Below, one piece after another: positions 25,788 through 35,786 of a DNA stretch of 64,000 nucleotides. The stretch is from the NCBI GenBank assembly GCA_021818955.1, contig JAKASR010000009.1:1-64000 (forward strand), in the 5' to 3' direction. Every line of letters begins with the position of its first letter. Positions within the stretch are counted from its first letter, which is position 1. Source of the DNA: Acidobacteriota bacterium (lineage in GTDB: Bacteria > Acidobacteriota > Terriglobia > Terriglobales > SCQP01). The notes under the pieces were generated by a model. The model was not told the DNA's origin. It was given only the letters and a program-made list of their open reading frames with translations, and ran no database searches. Made by a program: the position numbers and the translations under genes.

Positions 25788-28700
25788 TTACCAGTACAGC
25801 CGCAGGCCCAACTCGATATTGCGCGGGCTGTTGGCCTGGCCGTATTGCACGCCCCAATCCCATGGATCCTGAGCATCGAGGAAGGGATCGGACCACTGCA
25901 TGCTATTGAAGATGTTGAAGAACTGGGCAGTGAACTGGAGCCTGGTGCCTTCGCTCAGGTTGGTGGTCTTGGCGAGGGTCATGTTCACGTTCCAGTGCGG
26001 CAAACCGCGGAGGAAGCTGCCGCCGCCGCCGCTATTGGTATCGAGGCCGACCAGCGGCAAGCGCCAGGCGGCAAACGAAGTAATCGGGTTTTTGAAGTAG
26101 TTATGGCCGGAACCGGTATTGGTGCCATAGCCGCCGCAGGCAATGCACTGCGAGTTGGACGCTGCCGGCGCGCCGGTGGTAACGACATTGCTGCCAGCGG
26201 AATATACCTTGGTGGAAGACAACGGGATGGGTGTAAAACCATTCTCGCAGCAGGACGAGGAGCCGGTTTCACCCCAGGAGCCGCCGTACATTTCGATCGG
26301 CGTGCCGCTGGCCCATTGCCAGATGGGCGCCACCGACCAGCCGCCGATCACATGGTTCAGGAAGCCATTCTGGCCATGGCCGAAGGGCAGATTATAGAGG
26401 CTGAGCAAATTGAAGGTGAACTTGCGATCCCAATATGTCGGACCATAATCGGTGCCGATATTCCAGGGATTTTCCACCGTATCGAGCACGTATTCCTGGT
26501 TGATCCCGATGGTGTTGAAGTTATGCGCGTAGGTGAAGTTGGTATCGAGCGTCAGGCCGTGGCTGGCGCGGATGTTGTAGTTGATGAAGCCGGCGTTGTA
26601 GTTGGACCAGCCAAACGGGCCTTCGCCGTAGAGCGAGGCCGGGAATTGGGTGGTGTTGGGCAGCGCGGGGCCGAAGACCCAGTTACTATCCAACTCCGAC
26701 CAGACCTGCTCCACATTATCAGTGGTAAAGGGACTGGTGCCTTCATTCGCCAACACAGCCTGGGTACAACTGGTGAAACCGCTGCAGTAGGCGCTATTGG
26801 CGCCTCCCAGCGCGGTCTCGAAGAAGGGCTGGTTAGGAATGGCGGCCGGCTTAACGCCGCGCTTCAACTGCTGATAGATGTTAATGAAGGCCTGATTGAA
26901 GGCTTGGCCTCCCTGGCGCATCATCCACGGCACGGCCGAAAGGTCGATGCCCTGATACAGGTTGCGGGAACGATTGCCGACATAACCCAACTCCAGCAAA
27001 CCATGACCAGGCACGGTGCGCTGATAAGAGACGTCCCATTCATCGGTGTAGCCCGGCTTGTAGCTGGGATCGAGAAAGAAACCAAACGTGCTGGCCGGGG
27101 TGGTGCCGATGCCAGGCTCGACCGGCAAGGTCAAGGTTTGTGAAATCGCCGGCATCGGCGCGGTTTGACCATCGAAGCCGGCGCCGGTGGGACCAATGCG
27201 GAAGGCATCGGTTGGATTCACGGTCGAGTTATCGGTACACTGCCCGGAGGTGTTGGGGCCGACGCAGGAAATGGTCTGGCCGAAAGAGGGGCCGAGCAGC
27301 GGGGTCATGACCAGGGAGACGCCGGAGAGGCGATTGTAGATGCGGCTGTAGCCGCCGCGCAGCACGCCTTCATGATTGCCGAAGAGCGAGCTCAGCGGAC
27401 CGCTACTCACATTCGGATTCCAGCTCAGGGCGAAGCGAGGCCCGAACTGGTGATAATCGGTCTTGTAGGGCGAGGTCAGCCCCAACGCGCCCACCGGCTC
27501 AAAGCCGACGGTAGGATTGTAATTCTTGCCCGCCAGCGCCGCCTGCAGCTTGTTCTGCAGATATTGCTGCATGTAAATCTGATGGCCGCTGGAATCGACC
27601 AGGGTGGTCTGATTGCCGTTGGCTTCGGTAGGCGCCACTTCCACGGCCCAGGTCAGGCCGTAGTTCACGGTTAGCGACGGGGTCATGTGCCACACGTCGT
27701 TGAAATAGGTGTTGAAGTAGGGGTAGGTGTCGGTATCCTGCACCGGAGTACCGAACGGCTGCAGGCTCAGATTGCTACCCTTGCGGGTCACCAGGATATT
27801 GGTTTGAGAAACTATACCTAAAATATCGGCATAGTCACCATTCCAACTGCCCAACTGATTGGTCGGAATGCAATTGGGCTGATTACTGGCGGTACACTGC
27901 ACCGGCTGATAGGTGCCATTCATGACCAGCGCGCCGCTGGTAATCTGAGAAACCAGAGAGGGCACGCCACCGACGACCTCGTCGGTGCGGACGTGGTGAA
28001 TCCAGTAATGGGTCAGCGAGCCGCCGAACTGAAAGAGATGGTTGCCGGTCATCCAACCCACATCGTCGCGGTAACCCCAGTCGTGACCGTTCCAGATTCT
28101 CCAACGGGTATCCTGGGTATCGAGGTTAACCGGAATCAAAGCGCCGGTTTTGTTTTCGCCGCCGATTTCCAGGGCGTCCGGCGTGCCAGCCACCTGCGGC
28201 TTCCAGCCGCCGCGCTGGTAAGACCACCAATGGCGCAGATAGCTGAAGTGGAAGTCATTGGTGATCATGGGGGTGATCTGGCCGGTGAGGCCGACGACGA
28301 AGTCGCGCGGCTGGAAAGGATTGGACGAGAGCGAAGTGGGCACGCCCAGCTTATCGCCGGGATAGAGGCCGCCGATATCCACCTGGGAATCGGTCGGGGC
28401 CGCTTCCGAAAAGTAGCGATAGACGGCGTTCATGCGCCAGTTAGAGCCAAAGTCGTGATCGACGCGCATGACGGCGAAATTATCCACGATTGGCAGCGAT
28501 AAATTGGCGGAGTAAGTGCCGATATTGAGGCCATTGCCGACCGCATGCATCGGCTGATTGGGCAGCGGCATGTACTTATCCCAGATCGAGGCCACTTCCG
28601 GATTCAAACCCAGGCCGCGGGGATCGCAGGCCTGGCCCCCGGCGCCATTCGGGCCGGCGCACTGGGTAGAATTGTTCAGGTTGTAGGACACGACATTGCC

Positions 28701-29786
28701 GGCAGCGTCGGCAAACTTCACAGTGCCCAGGCGCATGCTGGCCGACGGCACCGAGTGGCTGTAGATTTCCTGGCGCGGGAAGCGGCGGCCTTCATAGTTG
28801 AAGTAGAAATAAGTTTTGCCGCCCAAAAATTTGGGGAGCATCGGGCCACCCAACGAGGCGCCAAAGCGGTTGCGGTGCATTTCCTGTTTCTGCACGCAAC
28901 CGGGGGTGCTCGGCGTATAGACATTATTGACATAACAGGTGTAATAATGCGTCTGGTTGAAGCCCCAGCCCTGGGCATTCAACTCGTCGGCCTGATAGAA
29001 ATCATAGACTGAGCCGTGCCATTTATTGGTGCCGCGCTTGGTGACCAGCGCCATCTCGCCGCCGGCGGAGGTGCTGAAGTTAGCGCCCATATTGTTGGTG
29101 GAGACGCGGAATTCCTGAATGCTCTCGACCGGGGTGGGAATGGCCGCCTCGCCGCCGGAGCCAAAGCTTACATAAGAGTTATTGCCTTCGGTGTCGGAGG
29201 AAGCATCGGCGCCGTCGAGGGTATAAGCGTTCTGATCCGACATCTGCCCGGCGACCTGGCCCGCCATCAAGTTATTTCCATTCGCCTGAGCCAGCGGCGG
29301 GGTGGTCATGGGCTGAGTCAGCAGAAGGCTGGTGACGTCGCGATTCTGGTTGGGGAGCAATTGCGCCAACTGACCGCTGAAGGCGGTGCCCACGGTGGCA
29401 TTGGTCATGCGCAGGTTGGTGCCGGCGGTGCTTTGCACCGTGACCGTCTGGGTGCTGGCGCCGACCTGCAGCGACACATTTTCGACCGCGGTATGGTTCA
29501 CGGTAACCGGGATACTGGTCACGGTCGTCGTTTGGAAGCCATTCGCGGTAATGGTCAACTGGTAAGTTCCCAGCGCCAAGCCGGGAAAGAGAAACCGGCC
29601 GCTGGAGTTGGTGGTCGCGGTTTTAACCGCGCCCGTCGCCGTATCCAGCAGTGAAACCTTGGCACCCACCACGACTGCGCCGGAGGGGTCGGCTACGCGC
29701 CCGGAAACCCCGCCGGTAGAGGCCTGACTCCAGGCGATGAGCGACATCAAGCCACACGCTACCAAAGCAACCCAAATTCGCCGCAT
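25788..29786 (-). CDS. Oar-like TonB-dependent receptor, 1332 residues
   Basis: The start has a strong ribosome binding site (GGAGAGGAGAAC before the ATG). A signal peptide ends near AWSQA. It is followed by a carboxypeptidase-regulatory domain (GGVSGRVADPSGAVVVGAKVSL), a plug region (SDQNAYTLDGADASSDTEG, then ESIQEFRVSTNNMGANFS), and a beta-barrel of about 1000 residues ending NIELGLRLYW with a terminal aromatic residue. It is probably an outer-membrane importer for a large ligand. About 180 bp separate it from the other receptor downstream, each with its own hairpin, so they may be separate transcripts. Substrate unknown. Confidence 0.9.
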   Translation of the reverse strand: MRRIWVALVACGLMSLIAWSQASTGGVSGRVADPSGAVVVGAKVSLLDTATGAVKTATTNSSGRFLFPGLALGTYQLTITANGFQTTTVTSIPVTVNHTAVENVSLQVGASTQTVTVQSTAGTNLRMTNATVGTAFSGQLAQLLPNQNRDVTSLLLTQPMTTPPLAQANGNNLMAGQVAGQMSDQNAYTLDGADASSDTEGNNSYVSFGSGGEAAIPTPVESIQEFRVSTNNMGANFSTSAGGEMALVTKRGTNKWHGSVYDFYQADELNAQGWGFNQTHYYTCYVNNVYTPSTPGCVQKQEMHRNRFGASLGGPMLPKFLGGKTYFYFNYEGRRFPRQEIYSHSVPSASMRLGTVKFADAAGNVVSYNLNNSTQCAGPNGAGGQACDPRGLGLNPEVASIWDKYMPLPNQPMHAVGNGLNIGTYSANLSLPIVDNFAVMRVDHDFGSNWRMNAVYRYFSEAAPTDSQVDIGGLYPGDKLGVPTSLSSNPFQPRDFVVGLTGQITPMITNDFHFSYLRHWWSYQRGGWKPQVAGTPDALEIGGENKTGALIPVNLDTQDTRWRIWNGHDWGYRDDVGWMTGNHLFQFGGSLTHYWIHHVRTDEVVGGVPSLVSQITSGALVMNGTYQPVQCTASNQPNCIPTNQLGSWNGDYADILGIVSQTNILVTRKGSNLSLQPFGTPVQDTDTYPYFNTYFNDVWHMTPSLTVNYGLTWAVEVAPTEANGNQTTLVDSSGHQIYMQQYLQNKLQAALAGKNYNPTVGFEPVGALGLTSPYKTDYHQFGPRFALSWNPNVSSGPLSSLFGNHEGVLRGGYSRIYNRLSGVSLVMTPLLGPSFGQTISCVGPNTSGQCTDNSTVNPTDAFRIGPTGAGFDGQTAPMPAISQTLTLPVEPGIGTTPASTFGFFLDPSYKPGYTDEWDVSYQRTVPGHGLLELGYVGNRSRNLYQGIDLSAVPWMMRQGGQAFNQAFINIYQQLKRGVKPAAIPNQPFFETALGGANSAYCSGFTSCTQAVLANEGTSPFTTDNVEQVWSELDSNWVFGPALPNTTQFPASLYGEGPFGWSNYNAGFINYNIRASHGLTLDTNFTYAHNFNTIGINQEYVLDTVENPWNIGTDYGPTYWDRKFTFNLLSLYNLPFGHGQNGFLNHVIGGWSVAPIWQWASGTPIEMYGGSWGETGSSSCCENGFTPIPLSSTKVYSAGSNVVTTGAPAASNSQCIACGGYGTNTGSGHNYFKNPITSFAAWRLPLVGLDTNSGGGGSFLRGLPHWNVNMTLAKTTNLSEGTRLQFTAQFFNIFNSMQWSDPFLDAQDPWDWGVQYGQANSPRNIELGLRLYW

Positions 29787-30267
29787 GCTGTTCTCCTCTC
29801 CCTATCCTCTTAAACCGCGATTCGAAGAGCCGATCTGTTGCTACCGCTATTGCCTGATCCCTGCGCGTTCCGCCGCCATGCCGCGGCCCAACACGCCGCG
29901 CGGGTTACAAACCCGCGGTTAGTGGAGCATGCTACTGAAAAACCCAGCATGCTGTCAATCACAAATCATGCAACGACTGTCACTGACTGGCGTGATCCGC
30001 GTCATTCATTCGGCAAACCACACTTCCGGGCATTAACTAGAATGCAACCCGGCAAGGATATTTGAGCATGCAGGCAACCAAAGCAGGAAATTGTAAGTAG
30101 CTGAAAACCAAGGACGATAATCTGCCAACACCGGATAATCTTCCATATTTCATACAATTCGACGGCAGGCGTCCCAAAAATGGGAAACCCGACAGTTGAA
30201 AGGTTGCTTTCGCAGAGGTACACGATTAGTTACCCAGCCGCAGGCCGGAGCGGGATACAAAACCGCG
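29787..30267. other. 481-bp intergenic region upstream of the receptor gene
   Basis: No credible coding frame. A perfect hairpin CGCGGGTT-ACA-AACCCGCG lies at 29899-29917. Two copies of the palindrome AGCATGCT flank a 12-bp spacer near 29925-29950. A short GAGCATGCAGGCAA at about 30064 resembles the linker between hairpin units of R9 but is too short to call. The region should hold the promoter of the minus-strand receptor gene. Confidence 0.5.
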
Positions 30268-30486
30268 GCGGCACGGCCGCTTTTACTTTTAGGCGCTGAC
30301 GCTTTCGCAAAGGTCCGGCCGAAACCGGACGCATGGCGAATACGCATGGCTGCCGGGCTTGCCAGGCGCAATTCCCGCGGAATTGCCAATGCTGCAGGCA
30401 ATTGCTTCGAAATTGAGCATGCTGCAGGCAATTTCTCCGAAATTGCCATTGACAAAAACTGCGGTCCGACTCGGCCGTTAAGGCTT
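30268..30486 (+). repeat. Dispersed repeat R, copy R9 (219 bp)
   Basis: Full copy in which the central GC-rich hairpin has been replaced by three tandem hairpin units of about 30 bp joined by GAGCATGCTGCA-like linkers. The first unit has the stem GCAATTCC/GGAATTGC and the third GGCAATTTC/GAAATTGCC. The plus-strand frame is open throughout. Its end is 12 bp from the stop codon of the debranching enzyme gene. Confidence 0.92.
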
Positions 30487-30497
30487 CCGGAAGGTCT

Positions 30498-32744
30498 TTA
30501 ACCACGCACCGGCGGGTTAATCGAGCGATTGGGGCGGAAGTCGAGGGTCACGTTGAGCGGGTCGCCCTGGACATCGAGCAGATTGCAAAAGGTGCGATGG
30601 CCGCGGCGGCTAAATTCGAGCGAGACGCGGGAATTACCGACCTGGAGATGATTCAGCCGCAGCCAGTCGAGCGGGGCCGGCAGACGGGGATTGACGATGT
30701 GCAACTCATGGCGCACGGCCTGGGGGCGCAAGCCGAGCAGGCTGGTTAAGAGCAGGAACCAGGCGCCGGAGGCCCAGGCCTGCGGCGAGCAGGAGACGGG
30801 ATAAGGCACCGGCTCATCCCACTCGCGGCGTTCCACGCCGACGAACAGCTCCGGCAAGCGGTAATCGCGGAAAAAACGCGCGGCTTGAAACAAGCCGGTG
30901 AAGACGCGTTCCAGCGGCGCGGGAAACCCGCAGAGGGCGAGGCCATGCGCCAGCAGCGAATTATCATGCGGCCAGACGGAGCCGCGGTGATAGCTAAGCG
31001 GGTTGAAGACGGGCTCGTCGGCGGCGAGGGTGCGCACGCCCCAGCCGGAGAACATGCCTTCGCGCAGCAGGCGGGCGGCGACGGCGCGGGCGTGCTCGGC
31101 GGGCGCGATGCGGCTCCAGAGCAGGTGGCCGGCATTGGAGGCCACGCCCCGCACCGGCCGCCAGCCGGGGGGATGGCCGGAGGGGGAAGCATCGAGCGCC
31201 AGGGCGTAGTAGCGTTCCTCGGGCAGCCAGAATTCGCGATCGAAGCGGCGGGCGAACTCGGCAGCCTGGCGGCGCTGGCGGTCGGCTTCGGCCGGCTCGC
31301 CGAGCTGGCGCAACAGGCGCGACCAGCGATAGCGGGCGTCATAAGCATAGCCCTGCACTTCGCAGAGGGCGATGGGGGGGGAAGCGGGCTCGCCGTTGCG
31401 ATGCAGGATGGCGTCCCAGGAATCTTTCCAGCCCTGATTGACCAGGCCGCGCTCGGCCTGGCGCTGGTAGGCGAGCCAGCCATCCTGCGCGGCGCAGGCG
31501 CGATCGATCCAAGCCACGGCCCGCCGGGCGGCGGGCGCGAGTTCTTCCAGCAATTGCACATTGCCGGTCCATTGAAACCACTCGCTGAGAAGAATGAGAA
31601 ACAACGGGGTGGAATCAATCGAGCCGTAATAAGGGTCGAAGGGCATTTCGCCGGTACGGGTCATCTCGCCCTGGCGCAGCTCGTGCATAATCTTGCCCGG
31701 CTGCTCGTCATTGCGTTCGCAATCCCGGCGGCCCTGATAGCGGGCGAGGAAGCGGAGGATATCGGCGGCCAACTGCGGCTGCAACATCAGCGCCTGATAG
31801 CCGGCAAGGAGGGAATCGCGGCCGAAGGGGGTGGCGAACCAGGGAATACCGGCGGCCAGCGCGGGCCCGGCCTGGGTATCGGCGGCGGGAATGCGGAGCG
31901 CGAAAAAGTCGCTGACCGCGGTTTCCCAGCAGGCATTCCAGACATCGTCGGAGGATTCCAGCGAAGTGGAAGCCGCCAGCCAGCGGTGGTATTCGTTACG
32001 GCGGCGCTGGCGAGCGGCATCGAGACTGGAGTCCACCTGGGCGGGAGGGCGGCCTTCGGCGCGCGGTTCGATTTCCAACTCGATGGTCAACGACTCGCGC
32101 GGGGCGAGGCGCAAGCTATAGCCGGCGGCGGCGGCGCTCAAGCACCGCGGCGCCGGATGGAAGCGCAAGCGGGTTTCGCGGGTAACGCCGTCGAGCCCGC
32201 GATAGGCGAAACGGACCGAGTCGGCTTCGACCTGGGAGGGCAGATATTCGCCGCCGCGAGGGCGGCGCATACCCCGCACCTGGAAGACGTCGAAAAAATC
32301 GGCGGCAAAGCGGTATTCCAGCTCCAGCGACGCCGGCTGCAACTGGTAGTTTTCGACGGTGAGGCGGTCGAAGAGGCGCCCGCCCAACACCTGTTCGCGG
32401 CGGATGTGGACGGTATTGTCGGGCAAATCGAGCGATTCGCGGGCGGCATCGCCGCGCGTGGTCAAATCGATTTGGGAAGCCTGATTGGCGCGCGCCGAGG
32501 CGGAGAGCACGACGGTGCGGTGCCCGTTCACACACAGCTCGAGGTGGCTGAGAAAGCGCGTGTCCTGATAGAAGAAGCCGACATCGGGCGAGCCGGCGGG
32601 CTGGATGTCGCCGGCCAGCGTGGTGGCCAGGAAGATTTTACCTTCCAGCAGCGTGAGGTTGTTGACCCGGCGCGGCCCAGCCGGCATGGTATCGGCGGCG
32701 CCAACTGGAGGAAGCGAAGAAGTAGTGGAAGCAGAGAGAGCCAT
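30498..32744 (-). CDS. Glycogen debranching enzyme-type amylo-alpha-1,6-glucosidase family protein
   Basis: A 748-residue cytosolic-type protein. Residues 25-230 form the N-terminal beta domain of bacterial debranching enzymes (NLTLLEGKIFLATTLAGDI, then GFFYQDTRFLSHLELCVNG). Residues 260-720 form a six-hairpin alpha/alpha barrel, with PWFATPFGRDSLLAGYQAL, KIMHELRQGEM and NPLSYHRGSVWPHDNSLLAHGL. The family hydrolyses alpha-1,6 branches or related linkages in glycogen-like glycans. The first gene of a minus-strand carbohydrate block, though at about 100 bp from the next gene it may have its own promoter. Exact substrate is inferred from family only. Confidence 0.88.
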   Translation of the reverse strand: MALSASTTSSLPPVGAADTMPAGPRRVNNLTLLEGKIFLATTLAGDIQPAGSPDVGFFYQDTRFLSHLELCVNGHRTVVLSASARANQASQIDLTTRGDAARESLDLPDNTVHIRREQVLGGRLFDRLTVENYQLQPASLELEYRFAADFFDVFQVRGMRRPRGGEYLPSQVEADSVRFAYRGLDGVTRETRLRFHPAPRCLSAAAAGYSLRLAPRESLTIELEIEPRAEGRPPAQVDSSLDAARQRRRNEYHRWLAASTSLESSDDVWNACWETAVSDFFALRIPAADTQAGPALAAGIPWFATPFGRDSLLAGYQALMLQPQLAADILRFLARYQGRRDCERNDEQPGKIMHELRQGEMTRTGEMPFDPYYGSIDSTPLFLILLSEWFQWTGNVQLLEELAPAARRAVAWIDRACAAQDGWLAYQRQAERGLVNQGWKDSWDAILHRNGEPASPPIALCEVQGYAYDARYRWSRLLRQLGEPAEADRQRRQAAEFARRFDREFWLPEERYYALALDASPSGHPPGWRPVRGVASNAGHLLWSRIAPAEHARAVAARLLREGMFSGWGVRTLAADEPVFNPLSYHRGSVWPHDNSLLAHGLALCGFPAPLERVFTGLFQAARFFRDYRLPELFVGVERREWDEPVPYPVSCSPQAWASGAWFLLLTSLLGLRPQAVRHELHIVNPRLPAPLDWLRLNHLQVGNSRVSLEFSRRGHRTFCNLLDVQGDPLNVTLDFRPNRSINPPVRG

Positions 32745-32850
32745 GCCGGAGATAGCCAGTTAGATGCCCGCCCGCCAGCCCCCGCTTCCAGGAAAATAAA
32801 AGCCACTAGCGGCGCGCTCAAGGAAAGCCATTTCAATTACGCCAAGCCGC

Positions 32851-33711
32851 TTAGGTCAGGCGGCGCAGATAGGGCAAGCTGGCTTCCATCATGGGCAGGC
32901 TCATTTCCAAAAAATAATTGCGCACGCCGGCGCGGCGGGCGGCATGGAAAATGCGCGGCCAGTCGAGCGAATCTTTGGGCGGATGGGACTGGCCGAGGGG
33001 CACAATCCGGCGGGTTTTCGCCGACCAGCCCTGCAGATGCAAGGAAATGAAGCGACCGGGATAGCGGGTCAGATAGGTGAGCGGCCGCATGCCGAACTGG
33101 AGGGCGCTGATCTGGTACTGGAATTTGACCAATTTCGGATCGAGATATTGGAACAGCAGGTCGTAAACCCGCCGCTGGCCGACGAAGGCGTCTTCAAAAT
33201 TTTCATTATGCAAACCCTGCTGGATGCCGGCACGGGCGGCGCGCTCGGCGATCTGGTTGTATTCGCCGGCGGCCCGCTTGACGTCCTCGAGGGTGGGATG
33301 CCGGGGACCATCGAGCGAGGGCACCAGCATCTGGGTCAGGCCCAACTCGCGCGCCCAATCGAGGCGCGCGGGCTGCTGGGCGCGCAGTTCCTGAATGGTG
33401 AAATGCGAGCTGAAGCAGCGCAAGCCGGCCTCGGCGATAATGCGCCGCAACTGGGCGGGCTTATAGCGCGCCAGCCCGCCAAAGCCGTTATCGGCGTAAC
33501 CGACGGGGGAGCACAACTCGATATCCTGAAAGCCGGCTTGGGCCAGGAGGCGCAGCGTGCCGGGAAAATCGGCGGCAATGCGCCGGCGCACCGGCCAGGT
33601 CTGGCAACCGATGGGCAAGCCCAGGGGATTGGCCTCGAGCGGCAGCGCGGCGGCGGCGCAGCCGGTGGCGAAGAGGGCGGAGCGGAAGAGGAATTCGCGG
33701 CGAGTCGTCAT
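32851..33711 (-). CDS. Tat-exported sugar phosphate isomerase/epimerase-like protein
   Basis: The ATG at 33711 gives 286 residues beginning MTTRREFLFRSALFATG, a twin-arginine signal. The remainder is a xylose-isomerase-like TIM barrel (GCQTWPVRRRI, then FQDIELCSPVGY, HNENFED and FISLHLQGW) with His and Glu residues where the metal site of this family lies. The ORF-track start 39 codons upstream would bury the signal peptide. It follows the Gfo/Idh/MocA gene on the same strand. This pairing is common in Planctomycetes and Acidobacteriota and suggests work on the same sugar derivative outside the cytoplasm. Confidence 0.85.
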   Translation of the reverse strand: MTTRREFLFRSALFATGCAAAALPLEANPLGLPIGCQTWPVRRRIAADFPGTLRLLAQAGFQDIELCSPVGYADNGFGGLARYKPAQLRRIIAEAGLRCFSSHFTIQELRAQQPARLDWARELGLTQMLVPSLDGPRHPTLEDVKRAAGEYNQIAERAARAGIQQGLHNENFEDAFVGQRRVYDLLFQYLDPKLVKFQYQISALQFGMRPLTYLTRYPGRFISLHLQGWSAKTRRIVPLGQSHPPKDSLDWPRIFHAARRAGVRNYFLEMSLPMMEASLPYLRRLT

Positions 33712-33824
33712 AGGAAGTTTCCCATCATCAGTTATCCGCCGGCGTTTGCCCATTGTCAATTTTCCACAGATGCCTCGCAAGGAGAGCGGGCGCCATGGCG
33801 GTGCGCGGGCAGGCCGGCGCGGCG

Positions 33825-35384
33825 TCAAGATTGCAGGGCATCCAGGGTCCAGGGGGCGCGGCGGGGCGGATTCAATTGGGCATTGGCGGCGGCCAGCGCG
33901 ACGGCGCGCGCGCGCGGGTGGGGCCGTCCGGCGGCGTCCAGGCCGGTAATGCGCTTGTTTTCCGCATCCCAGGTTAATTTGGTGGAAGCGCGCACGGCGA
34001 TGCAGCCGAGCAATAGCGCCTCGACCACGGCCTGCTCGAATTCATAATTGGCCCGCGGCGGCGGGCCGCCGCGGATGGCATCGAGCCATTCGCGATAAGC
34101 GCCGGGAGAAGGCGGCAGATTATCGGGGGGCGGAGTGAAGGCGCGCATGCGGCGGGAAGGAATCAGGCGCGGGTTTTGGCCTTCGAAGCCGCAGAGAATT
34201 TTGCCCTGGTCGCCGACAAACAGCAGGCCCTCGCCATCCTCGGGGCTATTCATCAACTCGCCGGCCGCCAGTTCCCGGGGCCGGGGCGGGCGCAGGTGCG
34301 CATCGTACCAGTAGAGATCGACGGGGGCGCGACCGGCGCGGGCGGGAAACTCCCAATGCACCAGTTCCGCCACCGGCCAGGACTCGGGAAAGCGGGGGGT
34401 AGAGCTGGCCTCGACCGCAGCGGGCGCGGTCAGCGCCAACACGCGAAAGATGGTATCGAAGCTATAGTTGGCCATATCGCCGATGGCGCCCTCGCCGAAG
34501 TCGTACCAGCCGCGCCAGACGAAGGGCAGATAGATATGGTTAAACGGGCGCGCCGGCGCGGGGCCCAGCCACAGATCCCAATCCAGGCCGTCGGGCACCG
34601 GCTCAGCTTGCGCCGGGCGCGCCAGGCCTTGCGGCCAATAGGGGCGCTGCGACCAGTTGTGCACCTGGCGCACCTGGCCAATTACGCCGGCGGCAATCCA
34701 TTCGGCGAGGTGGCGAGTGGCGACGGAAGCCTCATTCATGACCGCGACTTGAGTCGCCAGCCCGGTTTCGCGCGCCGCTTTGGCCATCAAGCCGCATTCG
34801 TAGATGGTATGCGCCATCGGTTTCTGGCTGAACACATGCTTGCCCTGGCGCAGCGCGTATAAAGCAATGTGGGCGTGCCAGTGGTCGGGCGTGCAGACGA
34901 CGACCGCATCCAGATCGCGCTCCTGGGCGAAGAGCTGGCGAAAATCGTTATAGGCATTGCACGCGCGCTCGCCGGACAGAGGGCGCACCTGCCGGTAATA
35001 GGCATCCACCAGGCGGCGCGCGGGCTCGCGGCCGCAGGTGGGGCCTTGCCAGCCGGCGCCCCAGGCGGGATCGTTCAACAACTTGCGTTCCTTGCCCAGC
35101 AACTCGCCCGGGCTCCATTCGGAATAATCGGCGCTTTCGCGATTCACATCGCAGACGGCCACGACGCGCACGTCAGATAACTTCAGGAAATCCATCATCA
35201 CGCGCGTGCCCTGCGCGCCGACACCGATGCAAGCGAGGTGGATGGGCTGATTGGGCGCCAGCCGCCGCGGGGCGGGAGAGGGCGCTTTCAGCAGCAGCGA
35301 ATAAGCGGCGGCGGATGCGCCGGCGCCGAGGAAGTCGCGCCGCGAAATGCCCGGCGTGGCGGCAGACTCATCGGAGAGGGACAT
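33825..35384 (-). CDS. Tat-exported Gfo/Idh/MocA family oxidoreductase
   Basis: I start it at the ATG at 35384, which has AAGGAAT upstream, giving 519 residues. A twin-arginine signal (SRRDFLGAGASAAAYSLLL) is followed by a Rossmann NAD-binding domain (LACIGVGAQGTRVMMDFL, then VVAVCDVN and VVVCTPDHWHAHIAL). The C-terminal alpha/beta domain binds substrate. The usual EKP catalytic motif reads QKP here (HVFSQKPMAHTIYEC). Such exported enzymes oxidise or cleave sugars with tightly bound NAD. It precedes the sugar-isomerase-like gene by 113 bp. Substrate unknown. Confidence 0.88.
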   Translation of the reverse strand: MSLSDESAATPGISRRDFLGAGASAAAYSLLLKAPSPAPRRLAPNQPIHLACIGVGAQGTRVMMDFLKLSDVRVVAVCDVNRESADYSEWSPGELLGKERKLLNDPAWGAGWQGPTCGREPARRLVDAYYRQVRPLSGERACNAYNDFRQLFAQERDLDAVVVCTPDHWHAHIALYALRQGKHVFSQKPMAHTIYECGLMAKAARETGLATQVAVMNEASVATRHLAEWIAAGVIGQVRQVHNWSQRPYWPQGLARPAQAEPVPDGLDWDLWLGPAPARPFNHIYLPFVWRGWYDFGEGAIGDMANYSFDTIFRVLALTAPAAVEASSTPRFPESWPVAELVHWEFPARAGRAPVDLYWYDAHLRPPRPRELAAGELMNSPEDGEGLLFVGDQGKILCGFEGQNPRLIPSRRMRAFTPPPDNLPPSPGAYREWLDAIRGGPPPRANYEFEQAVVEALLLGCIAVRASTKLTWDAENKRITGLDAAGRPHPRARAVALAAANAQLNPPRRAPWTLDALQS

Positions 35385-35597
35385 GCTCGATTCCTTTCGC
35401 GGAGAGCGCAGATGCGACCTATTCTGAACGCAATCGGAAGCCACAGGCAAGCCGGGATGCGCCGCCGGCCGCGCATTCATCCTCGGCACGAATATTCCGC
35501 CGGGCAGTTTACAGCCCGCCCACGCCGGCCGGCGGGTTCACTTACCCAAGCGCGAACCGCAATTATGCCGCCGTGGCGGTGGGTTTGACGGCGGCGG

Positions 35598-35786
35598 GCG
35601 GCACGGCCGCTTTTACTTTTAGGCGCTGACGCTTTCGTAAAGGTCCGGCCGAAACCGGACGCATTGCGAATACTCATGGCTGCCGAAAGTTTATTGTCGT
35701 TAATAGGCGCGGGACCTAATAGGAACCCCGCGCTTCGGCCTGCGATTTCGGACGAAAACTGCTGTCCGACTCGGCCGTTAACGCTT
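35598..35786 (+). repeat. Dispersed repeat R, copy R10 (189 bp, overlaps GT4 gene end)
   Basis: Full copy of the basic form, almost identical to R1. On the minus strand its 3' part is read as the last 22 codons of the glycosyltransferase gene, and a TAG inside the repeat ends that gene. Length is 63 codons. Confidence 0.95.

Noticed and set aside
30885-33050. 721-codon ORF antisense to the debranching enzyme
   Set aside because: Shadow of a strong gene on the other strand; no recognisable domain.
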